DNA from: Myxococcaceae bacterium
Lineage (GTDB): Bacteria; Myxococcota; Myxococcia; Myxococcales; Myxococcaceae
Direction of reading: 5' to 3'
Assembly: GCA_025459425.1 (NCBI GenBank)
Contig: JALOQF010000185.1
Coordinates: forward strand, 1-51,497
Length of the DNA: 51,497 nt
The notes beneath the pieces were generated by a model. The model saw only the letters and a list, made by a program, of their open reading frames with translations, was not told where the DNA came from and did not search any database. A program made the translations under genes and the position numbers. How positions within the stretch are numbered: position 1 is the stretch's first letter; each line of letters begins with the position of its first letter. Below, piece after piece: positions 37,521 through 45,104 of the stretch.

Positions 37521-37858
37521 TTCCAGTTCGACATGCCGCCGAGGTTGTGCACCTTCGTGAAGCCCGCGGCGAGCAGGAGCTTCTTGCCCCGCTCGCTCCG
37601 CGCGCCGCTGCGGCAGTACAGCACCACGTCGGCGTCCTTCTTCAGCTCACCCTTGCGCGCGTCGAGGTCGTCGATGGGAATGTTGATGGCGCCGTCGAGG
37701 TGGCCCGCGGCGAACTCTTCGGGCGTGCGCACGTCCACCAGCGGCGCTCCCTGCTTCACCAGCGCCTTCGCCTCTTCGGGTGCGACGAAGGGCGCCGACG
37801 CACAGGCCGTCAACGAGAGGAACGACACCGACACTGCGACGAGGACGAAGCGCATCAT
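37517..37858 (-). CDS. Rhodanese-domain lipoprotein
   Basis: The protein has 113 residues from the first of two ATGs (37858; 37855 is equally possible), with GGAG upstream. Residues 1-19 form a signal with lipobox Leu-Thr-Ala-Cys. The single rhodanese domain has Asp-Val-Arg-Thr-Pro-Glu-Glu-Phe (42-49) and the active loop Cys82-Arg-Ser-Gly-Ala-Arg. It should move sulfane sulfur in the periplasm. It is coupled to the YeiH gene by a 4-nt overlap, suggesting a small sulfur-handling unit. Confidence 0.88.
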   Translation of the reverse strand: MMRFVLVAVSVSFLSLTACASAPFVAPEEAKALVKQGAPLVDVRTPEEFAAGHLDGAINIPIDDLDARKGELKKDADVVLYCRSGARSERGKKLLLAAGFTKVHNLGGMSNWK

Positions 37859-37972
37859 TCGAGGGACTCCAGAGACGTGAGGGCCCTCGAGAGCCGGGGC
37901 GAGGTCTCGAGGATTCTGCATGGTGACGACCCTGCCTGAATCTTCGGCAGCGGGAAACGGCTCCTTCCAGCC

Positions 37973-38293
37973 ATGAGCGACGCCACACCGAGCCAGTTGT
38001 TGCAGCAGAGCCGCCTCGCGAAAGACCAGGGCGCACGATTCCTCTCGGCCGGACTCGGCGTGGGAGCCATCGGCGCGCTCGGCGCACTCGCAGGTGCGGT
38101 GTGCCCCGTGTGCGTCGTGGCCACGCCGGCCCTGCTGGGCGCAGGCCTCGTGCGGGCTGCGTGGGGCAAGCACCTCGAGCGGAAGGCGCGCGCCCACCCC
38201 AGGCAGCGTTTCCACCAACCAGGGGCTCAGCTCAGCACCAGCCACAGCAACAGCGCCACCACGAGCACCGAGCCGCCCCCGAGGGCGACGTAG
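37973..38293 (+). CDS. Small membrane protein with CPVC motif
   Basis: The protein has 106 residues. Residues 26-62 form a hydrophobic hairpin that contains Cys-Pro-Val-Cys at its centre (44-47), a redox-type motif placed inside or near the membrane. The last 40 residues are polar. The 3' end overlaps the antisense end of the kinase gene by 67 bp. It is divergent from the rhodanese gene and may share its sulfur or thiol context. No family recognised. Confidence 0.55.
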   Translation: MSDATPSQLLQQSRLAKDQGARFLSAGLGVGAIGALGALAGAVCPVCVVATPALLGAGLVRAAWGKHLERKARAHPRQRFHQPGAQLSTSHSNSATTSTEPPPRAT

Positions 38294-39693
38294 ACCCACG
38301 CGGGCGCATCGCTGGTGAAGGCCTCGCGCAGCGTCCGCGGGCGAACACCGTCGGGGTTGCTGTCGGTCACCTCGTCGAGGCCCTGCATCGTCTGCGACGG
38401 GAGCGCTGCCTTCGTCGTCGGCGCGACCGGTGGCAGGGCCGCGAGCGTGCGCGCCGAGTCAGACGTGCCTCTCGGCGTCACCTCGGACACGCCCGACAGC
38501 GTCGCCTGGGACACCGAGGGCAGGCCCACCATCGTCTCGGCGGGCGGCTCGGGCGTCGTCTGCACCGGCACCTCGACGAGCGTCTTCGCCGGCTTCCGCT
38601 CGACGGGCGCGTCGACGACGGGCGCTGACGTGTCCGTCGCGGCGAGCTCTGGCGCCTTGGCCCGACGCTTCGCCGAGACGGTCTGCTCGTCGTCGTCGAA
38701 ACGGCCGCGCCGCGGGGCGTCCAACTCTGGCACCTGCTTCTGACGGCCCGAGTCTCCCTTCACCGCGCGCCGCGCTCCCGACGCGCCACTCGACGGAGGT
38801 GGACCCACCACCGTGCCCGACGTGGCCGCGGCGTCCGACAGCTGCTGCCACAGCTCGGCCACCGAGGCCTGGCGGTCGGCCGGCTTCTTCGACAGCGCCG
38901 TCAGCAACACCACCGACACCGAGCCCGGCACCTGTGGGTTCAGCTCGGTCGCGCTCGCCGGCAGCTTCTCGAGGTGCGCGAGCAGCACCGCGTGCGCGTC
39001 AGTCTCGACGAAGGGCCGCTTGCCGGTGAGCAGCTCGGTGAGGACGACGGCCAGCGTGTAGAGGTCGCTCCGCGCGTCGACCGTCTCGCCGATGGCCTGC
39101 TCCGGTGACATGTAGAACGGGCTGCCCAGCGCGATGCCCGGGCGCGTCAGCCCGTTGTCCACCCGCGAGCGGATGAGGCCGAAGTCGAGCACCGTGGCGT
39201 GCCCTTCGTCCGAGACGATGACGTTGCCGGGCTTGAAGTCGCGGTGGATGTAGCCCTGCGCGTGCAGCGCCGAGAGCGCCGACGTGAGCTGCTTGATGAG
39301 GGGCATCGCCTCGCCGAGCGGCAGAAAGCCCCGGTCCTTGATGAGGCGCGCCAGCGTGCGGCCGGTGACGTACTTCATCACCAGGAAGGGCACCTCGCCG
39401 TCGCGCTCGACGCCGTACAGCGTGACGAGGTTCGGGTGGTCGACCTTCGCCATCACCCGCGCTTCCTGCTCGAAGCGCGCGCGGTACTCGGTCTCGGCGG
39501 CCAGCGCGGGCAGCAGGAACTTCAGCGCCACCGGCCGGTCCACCGAGAGGTCCGTCGCCAGGTACACCGTGCCCATGCCCCCCACGCCGAGCTTCTTCTC
39601 GATGCGCCACTTGCCCGACACGGTGCGTCCGACGAGCGCGTCATCGAAGCCGGGCTTCGACGTGTCTCCTCCGCTCGACGCCGTCATGCGCAT
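38227..39693 (-). CDS. Ser/Thr protein kinase with C-terminal membrane anchor
   Basis: The protein has 488 residues (an ATG six bases downstream is possible). The kinase domain (about 28-285) has a Gly loop (36-41), Lys58, HRDFKPGN (151-158) and DFG (171-173), so all catalytic residues are present. Residues 290-465 are a Pro/Thr-rich disordered linker with several Thr-Leu and Thr-Met motifs that could be phosphorylated. A single membrane helix at 468-487 ends the protein with no outer domain, so it is a tail-anchored kinase facing the cytoplasm. Confidence 0.93.
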   Translation of the reverse strand: MRMTASSGGDTSKPGFDDALVGRTVSGKWRIEKKLGVGGMGTVYLATDLSVDRPVALKFLLPALAAETEYRARFEQEARVMAKVDHPNLVTLYGVERDGEVPFLVMKYVTGRTLARLIKDRGFLPLGEAMPLIKQLTSALSALHAQGYIHRDFKPGNVIVSDEGHATVLDFGLIRSRVDNGLTRPGIALGSPFYMSPEQAIGETVDARSDLYTLAVVLTELLTGKRPFVETDAHAVLLAHLEKLPASATELNPQVPGSVSVVLLTALSKKPADRQASVAELWQQLSDAAATSGTVVGPPPSSGASGARRAVKGDSGRQKQVPELDAPRRGRFDDDEQTVSAKRRAKAPELAATDTSAPVVDAPVERKPAKTLVEVPVQTTPEPPAETMVGLPSVSQATLSGVSEVTPRGTSDSARTLAALPPVAPTTKAALPSQTMQGLDEVTDSNPDGVRPRTLREAFTSDAPAWVYVALGGGSVLVVALLLWLVLS

Positions 39694-39850
39694 CGCCTCT
39701 GGCTCCCGCGCGCGGCGCCCATCGCCGCGACGACGAGCGCGCCGCTAGCCCCAAAGCCACCTCGAGGTGAATCGTCGACGATGGAGCGAAACGCCCGGGT
39801 GACGCCGGGGTGTGAAGCGCCGTGCACAGGGTGAGTTTCGCACGGCCGGT

Positions 39851-40786
39851 TCACCGCCACCTCCACCGAATGCCGCCCTCAACGAAGCCGTGCCACGTCG
39901 GTGAGAGCGTGTCGCCGGCGAGCGCGCTGGCACCGCCGGCGACGAACAGACCGAATCGTCTGGGGCGCTCGGCTCCCAGGGTGCGCTGGCTGACGTCGAG
40001 GGCCCACTCGAGCCCGAGCCGCGGCCCCAGGCCCAGCAGCGCCTGCTCGCTCCCGACGAAGCCCTCAGCGAAGGTGGCGAGGTCGAGCCCGACGTTCAAG
40101 AAGACGGTCAACGCCTCGAGCCCGGGCCGAACGCCCACCTCGAGCGCGACCAACCGGCCGGTGCCCGCGCGCAAGACGAGGTTCAGCTCGAACCAACGGA
40201 ACCACACGCCCAGGAACCCCTCGACCGGACCGAGGAAGGCCGCAGGCTGGACGCGTGAAGGGGACAGCGGGCCCCCGCGCGTCGGCGCCAGGAAGGTGCC
40301 GCCCAGCACCCGCACCCCGAAGTTGAGCCGGCTCGCGCGCACGGTCCGAAACGTCTCACCCTCACGAAGCAGCTCGACCGCCGGCAGCGGAAACGACCGT
40401 CGGCGCACCGTCACCGCGTTGCCGAACTGCAGCACGAGGCGGGTCGCGTCGACGAAGGGCGCCCGCACCGTGACGACCCCTTCGCCACCCGGCACCACGA
40501 GCAGCGCTTCCTGGCCTTCGTCGTCTTCGAGGTCGCTGACGGCCTCGACCTGGACCCGCGTCGGTCCCACCTCGAGCGAGAGCCGATGCGGCGCGAGGCG
40601 AACCCACTCGGTGGTGCGGTTCCTCACGGTGAGCGTGAAGTCGAGGTCGGTCTCGCCCACGTCGACGAGGCGGTCGACCGTCACCTCGACACCACCTGCG
40701 CCCGTCGAGACCAGGGGCCGCGGGGCCTCGGCGACGAAGGGCAGCGCACACGACGCGCAACCAAGCACGACGAGGCACCACCTCAT
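39851..40786 (-). CDS. Envelope lipoprotein, probable beta-rich outer-membrane protein
   Basis: The protein has 311 residues. The N-terminus (hydrophobic with Cys at 10 and 13) is a short lipoprotein-type signal. The body is almost all beta strand with aromatic residues near strand ends, and the last residues (Ile-Arg-Trp-Arg-Trp-Arg) differ from a classic barrel end, so barrel insertion is uncertain. The ATG overlaps the stop of the kinase gene upstream (ATGA at 40783-40786), so it is translated with that kinase and may report to it or be controlled by it. Confidence 0.65.
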   Translation of the reverse strand: MRWCLVVLGCASCALPFVAEAPRPLVSTGAGGVEVTVDRLVDVGETDLDFTLTVRNRTTEWVRLAPHRLSLEVGPTRVQVEAVSDLEDDEGQEALLVVPGGEGVVTVRAPFVDATRLVLQFGNAVTVRRRSFPLPAVELLREGETFRTVRASRLNFGVRVLGGTFLAPTRGGPLSPSRVQPAAFLGPVEGFLGVWFRWFELNLVLRAGTGRLVALEVGVRPGLEALTVFLNVGLDLATFAEGFVGSEQALLGLGPRLGLEWALDVSQRTLGAERPRRFGLFVAGGASALAGDTLSPTWHGFVEGGIRWRWR

Positions 40787-42549
40787 TGCGCGGGGAGGTC
40801 GTCGAGCTTGAAGCGCCGCGCCGGGTTCTTGCCCGACACCACGGGCAACGAGAGCCGTCGCTTGACGCCGTCGGTGCCCAGAATCGTCAGCATGTGCGTG
40901 CCGGGCGGCAGCTTGAACGACACCAAAGAGCCCCTGGCGAGCTCTTCCTTGCCGCGGAACACCGTGGCCTCGGGCAAGAGCGCGAGCGTCACCTCACCCG
41001 TCGCTGCCAGGGGAGGAGGCGGTGGCTTCGGCTTCTTCACCTCGACCTTCTCGAGGCGCTCCAGTCTCGGCGGAGGCGGCGAAGTGATGGGTTCGGTGCC
41101 AGCAGGAGCAGCCTCGGGCTCTGGCGCTTCTCCCGTCGCACCGGGAATGGCCGAGGGGTCTGCCACGACGGACGAGGGCGGCTCCTTCGGACGCTTTGGT
41201 GCGTTGGGGTCCTCTGGTGCCTCGTCGGGCTCTCCGTCCCACATGACGAGGCCGCTCGACGACACCCGTTTGCCGGGGAAGAAGACCTTGTTCACCAGCC
41301 CACCGACGAGGAGCACCACGAGCGCTCCGATGACGAAGCCACCCCAGGTGCGTCTGGGCGGAGGCTCTCCGCTGAGCGCGCCGGCCGCCACCTGGTCGAC
41401 CCGGATGGCGAGGTCGAGGAGCTTCTCTTCTTCGGCCGAGCGCTGCTTCGACTTCGGTTTCCGGTTCCCCGCCGCGACGCGGGGCCGCCCCTTGATGGGC
41501 GTCAGCACCGGCTGCGACATCGCGCTCTCTTGAATCGACTTCGCGAGCTGCCGCACCTCGACGTCCACCGTCGCGTCCTGCTTCTTCACCTTCGAGAGGT
41601 CGAACAGCTTCTGCGTCTTCTCGATGCGGTCGGCGAAGAGCTCGCGCATGAAGAGGCTGCGCTGCTCCTGGTCGAACAGCAGGTCGCCACAGCGGGTGAG
41701 CGCCTTCGAGAACTCGCGGGCGTTCGGGTAGCGGTCGGCGGCCTCGCGCGCGACGGCGCGCATGATGACGTCGGACAGCTCGGGCGGAACCACCGGCTCC
41801 ACCGCGTCGGGGCGCTGCACCTTCCCGTCGAGGATGAGCTTCATCTCGGCCAGCTCGGTCTCGGCCGAGAACAGCCGCTGCCCCGTCACCATCTCCCAGG
41901 CCACCACGCCGAGCGAGAAGACGTCGGAGCGCCCGTCGACCGCCTTGCCCATCACCTGCTCGGGCGACATGTACCCGGCCGTGCCCTTCACCGTGCCCAC
42001 CTTGGTGCGCGACAGGGTGTTGGCGGCCTTCGCGATGCCGAAGTCGAGCAGCTTCGTCTGCCCGTCCCACGCCACCATGATGTTCTTCTGCGCCACGTCG
42101 CGGTGCACCACCGGGTACGCCTCGCCCGAGGGTTTCGTGTACGTGTGCGCGTAGTGCAGCGCGAGCGCGCAGTCGTTGATCACCGACGCCGAGAAGCCCA
42201 GCGGCAGCACGTGCTGCTGCTTCGCGCACGTCGAGACGACCTGGTTCAGGTTCTGCCCGGGGATGAACTCCATCACCACGTAGAGGCCCTGCTCGTCTTC
42301 GCCGAGGTCGTACACCTGCGCGATGTTCGGGTGGTTGAAGCCAGCGGTGATGCGCGCCTCGTCGAGGAACATGCGCATGAAGCCCTCGTCGCGCGAGGCG
42401 TCGGGCAGAATGCGCTTGATGACGACGTGCTTCTGGAAGCCGCCAGGCCCCATCGTCGTCCCGATGAAGAGCTCAGCCATGCCCCCCATCGTGAGCGGCG
42501 TCAGAATCTCGTACTTGCCGACGCGGTCCCCACGCGTAGCCATCGCCAT
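40783..42549 (-). CDS. Ser/Thr protein kinase with membrane helix and PEGA-like tail
   Basis: The protein has 588 residues. The kinase domain (about 12-285) has a degenerate Gly loop (Met-Gly-Gly-Met, 21-24), Lys45, HRDVAQKN (149-156) and DFG (169-171). A helical region follows to about 345, then a membrane helix at about 405-425. The outer part is Pro/Glu-rich and ends in a PEGA-like beta domain (about 515-575: Gly-Glu-Val-Thr-Leu ... Leu-Pro-Pro-Gly-Thr-His). The family layout suggests sensing of the cell wall or a surface lipoprotein; the coupled gene downstream encodes an envelope protein. Confidence 0.93.
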   Translation of the reverse strand: MAMATRGDRVGKYEILTPLTMGGMAELFIGTTMGPGGFQKHVVIKRILPDASRDEGFMRMFLDEARITAGFNHPNIAQVYDLGEDEQGLYVVMEFIPGQNLNQVVSTCAKQQHVLPLGFSASVINDCALALHYAHTYTKPSGEAYPVVHRDVAQKNIMVAWDGQTKLLDFGIAKAANTLSRTKVGTVKGTAGYMSPEQVMGKAVDGRSDVFSLGVVAWEMVTGQRLFSAETELAEMKLILDGKVQRPDAVEPVVPPELSDVIMRAVAREAADRYPNAREFSKALTRCGDLLFDQEQRSLFMRELFADRIEKTQKLFDLSKVKKQDATVDVEVRQLAKSIQESAMSQPVLTPIKGRPRVAAGNRKPKSKQRSAEEEKLLDLAIRVDQVAAGALSGEPPPRRTWGGFVIGALVVLLVGGLVNKVFFPGKRVSSSGLVMWDGEPDEAPEDPNAPKRPKEPPSSVVADPSAIPGATGEAPEPEAAPAGTEPITSPPPPRLERLEKVEVKKPKPPPPPLAATGEVTLALLPEATVFRGKEELARGSLVSFKLPPGTHMLTILGTDGVKRRLSLPVVSGKNPARRFKLDDLPAQ

Positions 42550-42576
42550 GGCGAGCGAGACTGTAGCCCCAAAGCG

Positions 42577-42754
42577 CCTGTGGACTGTGGTGTGTGAAGC
42601 CTGGGGGCTGGCAGTCGCCGTCAGCCCGCGTCATGTGGGGAAAGTGCGTTCATCGAGCCTGCCTGTGGGACACCGTTCAGAACCCGGCTTGTCCTCCACA
42701 GGAGGGCTTCGTCCAACTGACCGAGTTCCTTCAGCTTTGGGCTTCTTCCACAGG
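42577..42754. promoter_or_regulatory. Four copies of CCTGTGG/CCACAGG in a divergent promoter region
   Basis: CCTGTGG occurs at 42577-42583 and 42662-42668, and its reverse complement CCACAGG at 42696-42702 and 42748-42754. The last two are embedded in odd palindromes (CTCCACAGGAG and TTCCACAGGAA). A 14-bp inverted repeat TGATCTGAAGATCA lies at 42782-42795. The region separates the kinase gene (minus) from the Cys-rich lipoprotein gene (plus). Confidence 0.4.
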
Positions 42755-42847
42755 AAAAGTCGCCCCTACTGCTGCTTCCGTTGATCTGAAGATCATTCAC
42801 ACAGCGATGGTCGTGGGCACTGGCACGGGGCTCGTAAGTCCCCGACG

Positions 42848-45091
42848 GTGATGACAGAATCGTGTCAGGTGCGCGCGCGCTCCGTTGGAAGTCCGGCCCG
42901 ACTCAGCCGACTCCTTCTGGCTGCGATGGTGGTGTACCTGGCGGGGTGCCGTGACGAGCGGCTCGAGAACACGACGAGCACGCTGCGCTTCACCTCCGAC
43001 GTCGTGCGCTTCGAGCCGAGCTTCGCCGATGGGCAGGTGAAGCAGGCGACGGTGGGGATTCTCAACGAGGGCCGCGCGAGCCTGCCCGTGCAGTGGCAGC
43101 AGCCCGACGCACCGATGCGGCTCGTCGACGCTCCCACGATGCTGCCGCCCGGAGAGACGCAGCTCACCCTCGAGTTCATCGCCGCGGTGGCGGGGCGCTT
43201 CACGCGCACGCTCTCGGTGACGTCAGAAGGACTTCGGCCGGTGACGGCGGGCATCGACGCCACGGTCCGCGCGATTCCAACCTGCACGCCGTCGTCGAGC
43301 TGCAGCGCGGCCACGTTCGACCTGGCGACGCAGAAGTGTGTCGAGACCGTGCAGCCCGACGGAACGGCGTGCGACCCGGGCTCGGCCTGCGTCGAGGCGG
43401 CGTCGTGCCAGGCCGGCCGCTGCGTGGGGCTGCCGAAGACGTGTGACGACGGCAACGCGTGCACCATCGACGTGTGCAACGCCACCCTGGGCTGTGAGTT
43501 CCTGCCCGCGCCCCCCTGCCCTGGTGACGGCAAGTGCCAGCAGGGCGTCTGCGACCCGCGCACGGGCTGTGGGCTGGCGCCGCTGGCTGACGGCACGACG
43601 TGCGGAACGATGCAGTCGTGCGGCGCGGCCGAGGTGTGCCTCGAGGGCGCCTGCGTGGTGCGCGACCCGCCCGATGGGTACACCTGCGCGCAGGCGTCTC
43701 CGTGTCAGGCGCGCGGCGTGTGCGTGAACGACGTGTGCGTGCGCCCACCGCCGACGCCGCTGGCCCCCTCGTGGACCTTCGACACCCTCGGCCTCGATGG
43801 GGGAACGCAGGCCCCGCAGCTCCACGACTTCTTGATGGAGCCCGACGGCGCCATGACGCTCGGCGGTTTCTTCCAGACGCCCGTCGTGCTGCGCGCCAAC
43901 ACCGTCAACGCCCGGCCGACGCCGCTGGGTGTCTCGCGGCGCTGCATCTTCTGGGGCCCGCGCCTCGTGTGCGCTGACTACCCGTCGAGCCCCAACGGCA
44001 AGGTGACGGCCATCGACCCGTCGACGGGTGCGTCACAGTGGAGCTTCGACGTGCGCGCCGAGCGCCCCGACTTCCTCCCGCTCGTCTCGCAGATTTTCCT
44101 CGCGCGCCTGGTGGTGCAGACGTCGGACCGCATGGCGGCCCTCTTCGAGGCGTACCCGTCGAACGCGAGCAGCTCGAGCACGCAGTGTCGGCGGTACTTC
44201 ATGGTGACGCTCGACGCGAATGGGCGGCCCATCAACGGCCAGCGCCTCACCGACCCGCTGCTCGACACCTGCAACCACCCCCACCCCTACGGCGTCGCCG
44301 CCGACAGCGTGGGCAACCTCTTCATCGCCTTCTCACCCACCGCGAGCCAGCAGGCGCCGCTGAAGCCCGACAAACCAACGCTGCTGATGAGCTACACGCG
44401 AGACGGCGTCTTCCGCTGGAAGGTGACGGACAGCACGATGCCGGGCGGAGAGCTCGCCGTCGCGCGGGGCCTGCTGTACCCCGAGAACGGCACGGTGGCG
44501 CTGCTCGCCGCGACGGGACAGCCGGCGTTCTCGTTGCCAGACGCGCTCGGCCGCATCGTCGTCTCCGACGCGCGCTTCATCCCCGCGCCGGTCGAAGGCA
44601 GCAATCGCCTCGCGGGCTACGAGGCTGGCATCAACACCCTGCGGTGGACGCACGTGCTCCCGAGCGGCGTGACATTCTGGTCCGACCAGGTGCGTCTGGC
44701 GCGCTGGGCCGTGCCCCAGGGCCATCGCACCGTCGCCCTCACCTTCGTGCACGACGCGGCGAACCCCACCGGCCCGGTGTCGCTGCGGGCCATTCACGTC
44801 AACGATGGCAGCGAGGCCTTCACCTGCCCGATGGTGATGATGCCGCGCACGCCGGCCCAGCTCGTCGAGCTCGGGCGGGAATCGCTCGGCGTGATGGAAG
44901 GCGCGCTCGACCCCGGAGGCGACCGCGCGTGCAGCAAGTGCGACCCACCGTTCGCTGGCAGCTCGGCCGCGTTCCGGCACTTCCGGGTGCCCGGCCTCGA
45001 CGTGCCGAACGAGCCGTGGATTGGGACGTTCGGCGGCCCCTCGCACGACCATCGGGAAGAAGTGGTGGGCCCGTCGGCTGGGCCCAACTGA
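42848..45091 (+). CDS. Cys-rich lipoprotein with propeller-like C-terminal part
   Basis: The protein has 747 residues (GTG at 42848; the ATG that follows directly is equally likely). The signal ends in Leu-Ala-Gly-Cys (about 34). Residues 45-145 look like an immunoglobulin-type or ASH beta domain. Residues 150-305 contain more than 20 Cys residues in the repeated pattern Cys-x(3)-Asp-Gly-x-x-Cys, as in myxobacterial disulfide-rich surface proteins. The remaining 440 residues are beta-rich with Asp-Gly turns (PQQ or propeller type). Probably exposed on the cell surface. It converges on the next kinase gene with 13 nt between stops. Confidence 0.78.
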   Translation: MMTESCQVRARSVGSPARLSRLLLAAMVVYLAGCRDERLENTTSTLRFTSDVVRFEPSFADGQVKQATVGILNEGRASLPVQWQQPDAPMRLVDAPTMLPPGETQLTLEFIAAVAGRFTRTLSVTSEGLRPVTAGIDATVRAIPTCTPSSSCSAATFDLATQKCVETVQPDGTACDPGSACVEAASCQAGRCVGLPKTCDDGNACTIDVCNATLGCEFLPAPPCPGDGKCQQGVCDPRTGCGLAPLADGTTCGTMQSCGAAEVCLEGACVVRDPPDGYTCAQASPCQARGVCVNDVCVRPPPTPLAPSWTFDTLGLDGGTQAPQLHDFLMEPDGAMTLGGFFQTPVVLRANTVNARPTPLGVSRRCIFWGPRLVCADYPSSPNGKVTAIDPSTGASQWSFDVRAERPDFLPLVSQIFLARLVVQTSDRMAALFEAYPSNASSSSTQCRRYFMVTLDANGRPINGQRLTDPLLDTCNHPHPYGVAADSVGNLFIAFSPTASQQAPLKPDKPTLLMSYTRDGVFRWKVTDSTMPGGELAVARGLLYPENGTVALLAATGQPAFSLPDALGRIVVSDARFIPAPVEGSNRLAGYEAGINTLRWTHVLPSGVTFWSDQVRLARWAVPQGHRTVALTFVHDAANPTGPVSLRAIHVNDGSEAFTCPMVMMPRTPAQLVELGRESLGVMEGALDPGGDRACSKCDPPFAGSSAAFRHFRVPGLDVPNEPWIGTFGGPSHDHREEVVGPSAGPN

Positions 45092-45104
45092 GCGCCAGGC
45101 GCGC

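Noticed and set aside
42577-42754. Chromosomal origin with DnaA boxes
   Set aside because: The CCACA cores are not preceded by TTAT or TTGT, there is no AT-rich unwinding stretch, and dnaA, dnaN or other origin genes are absent.
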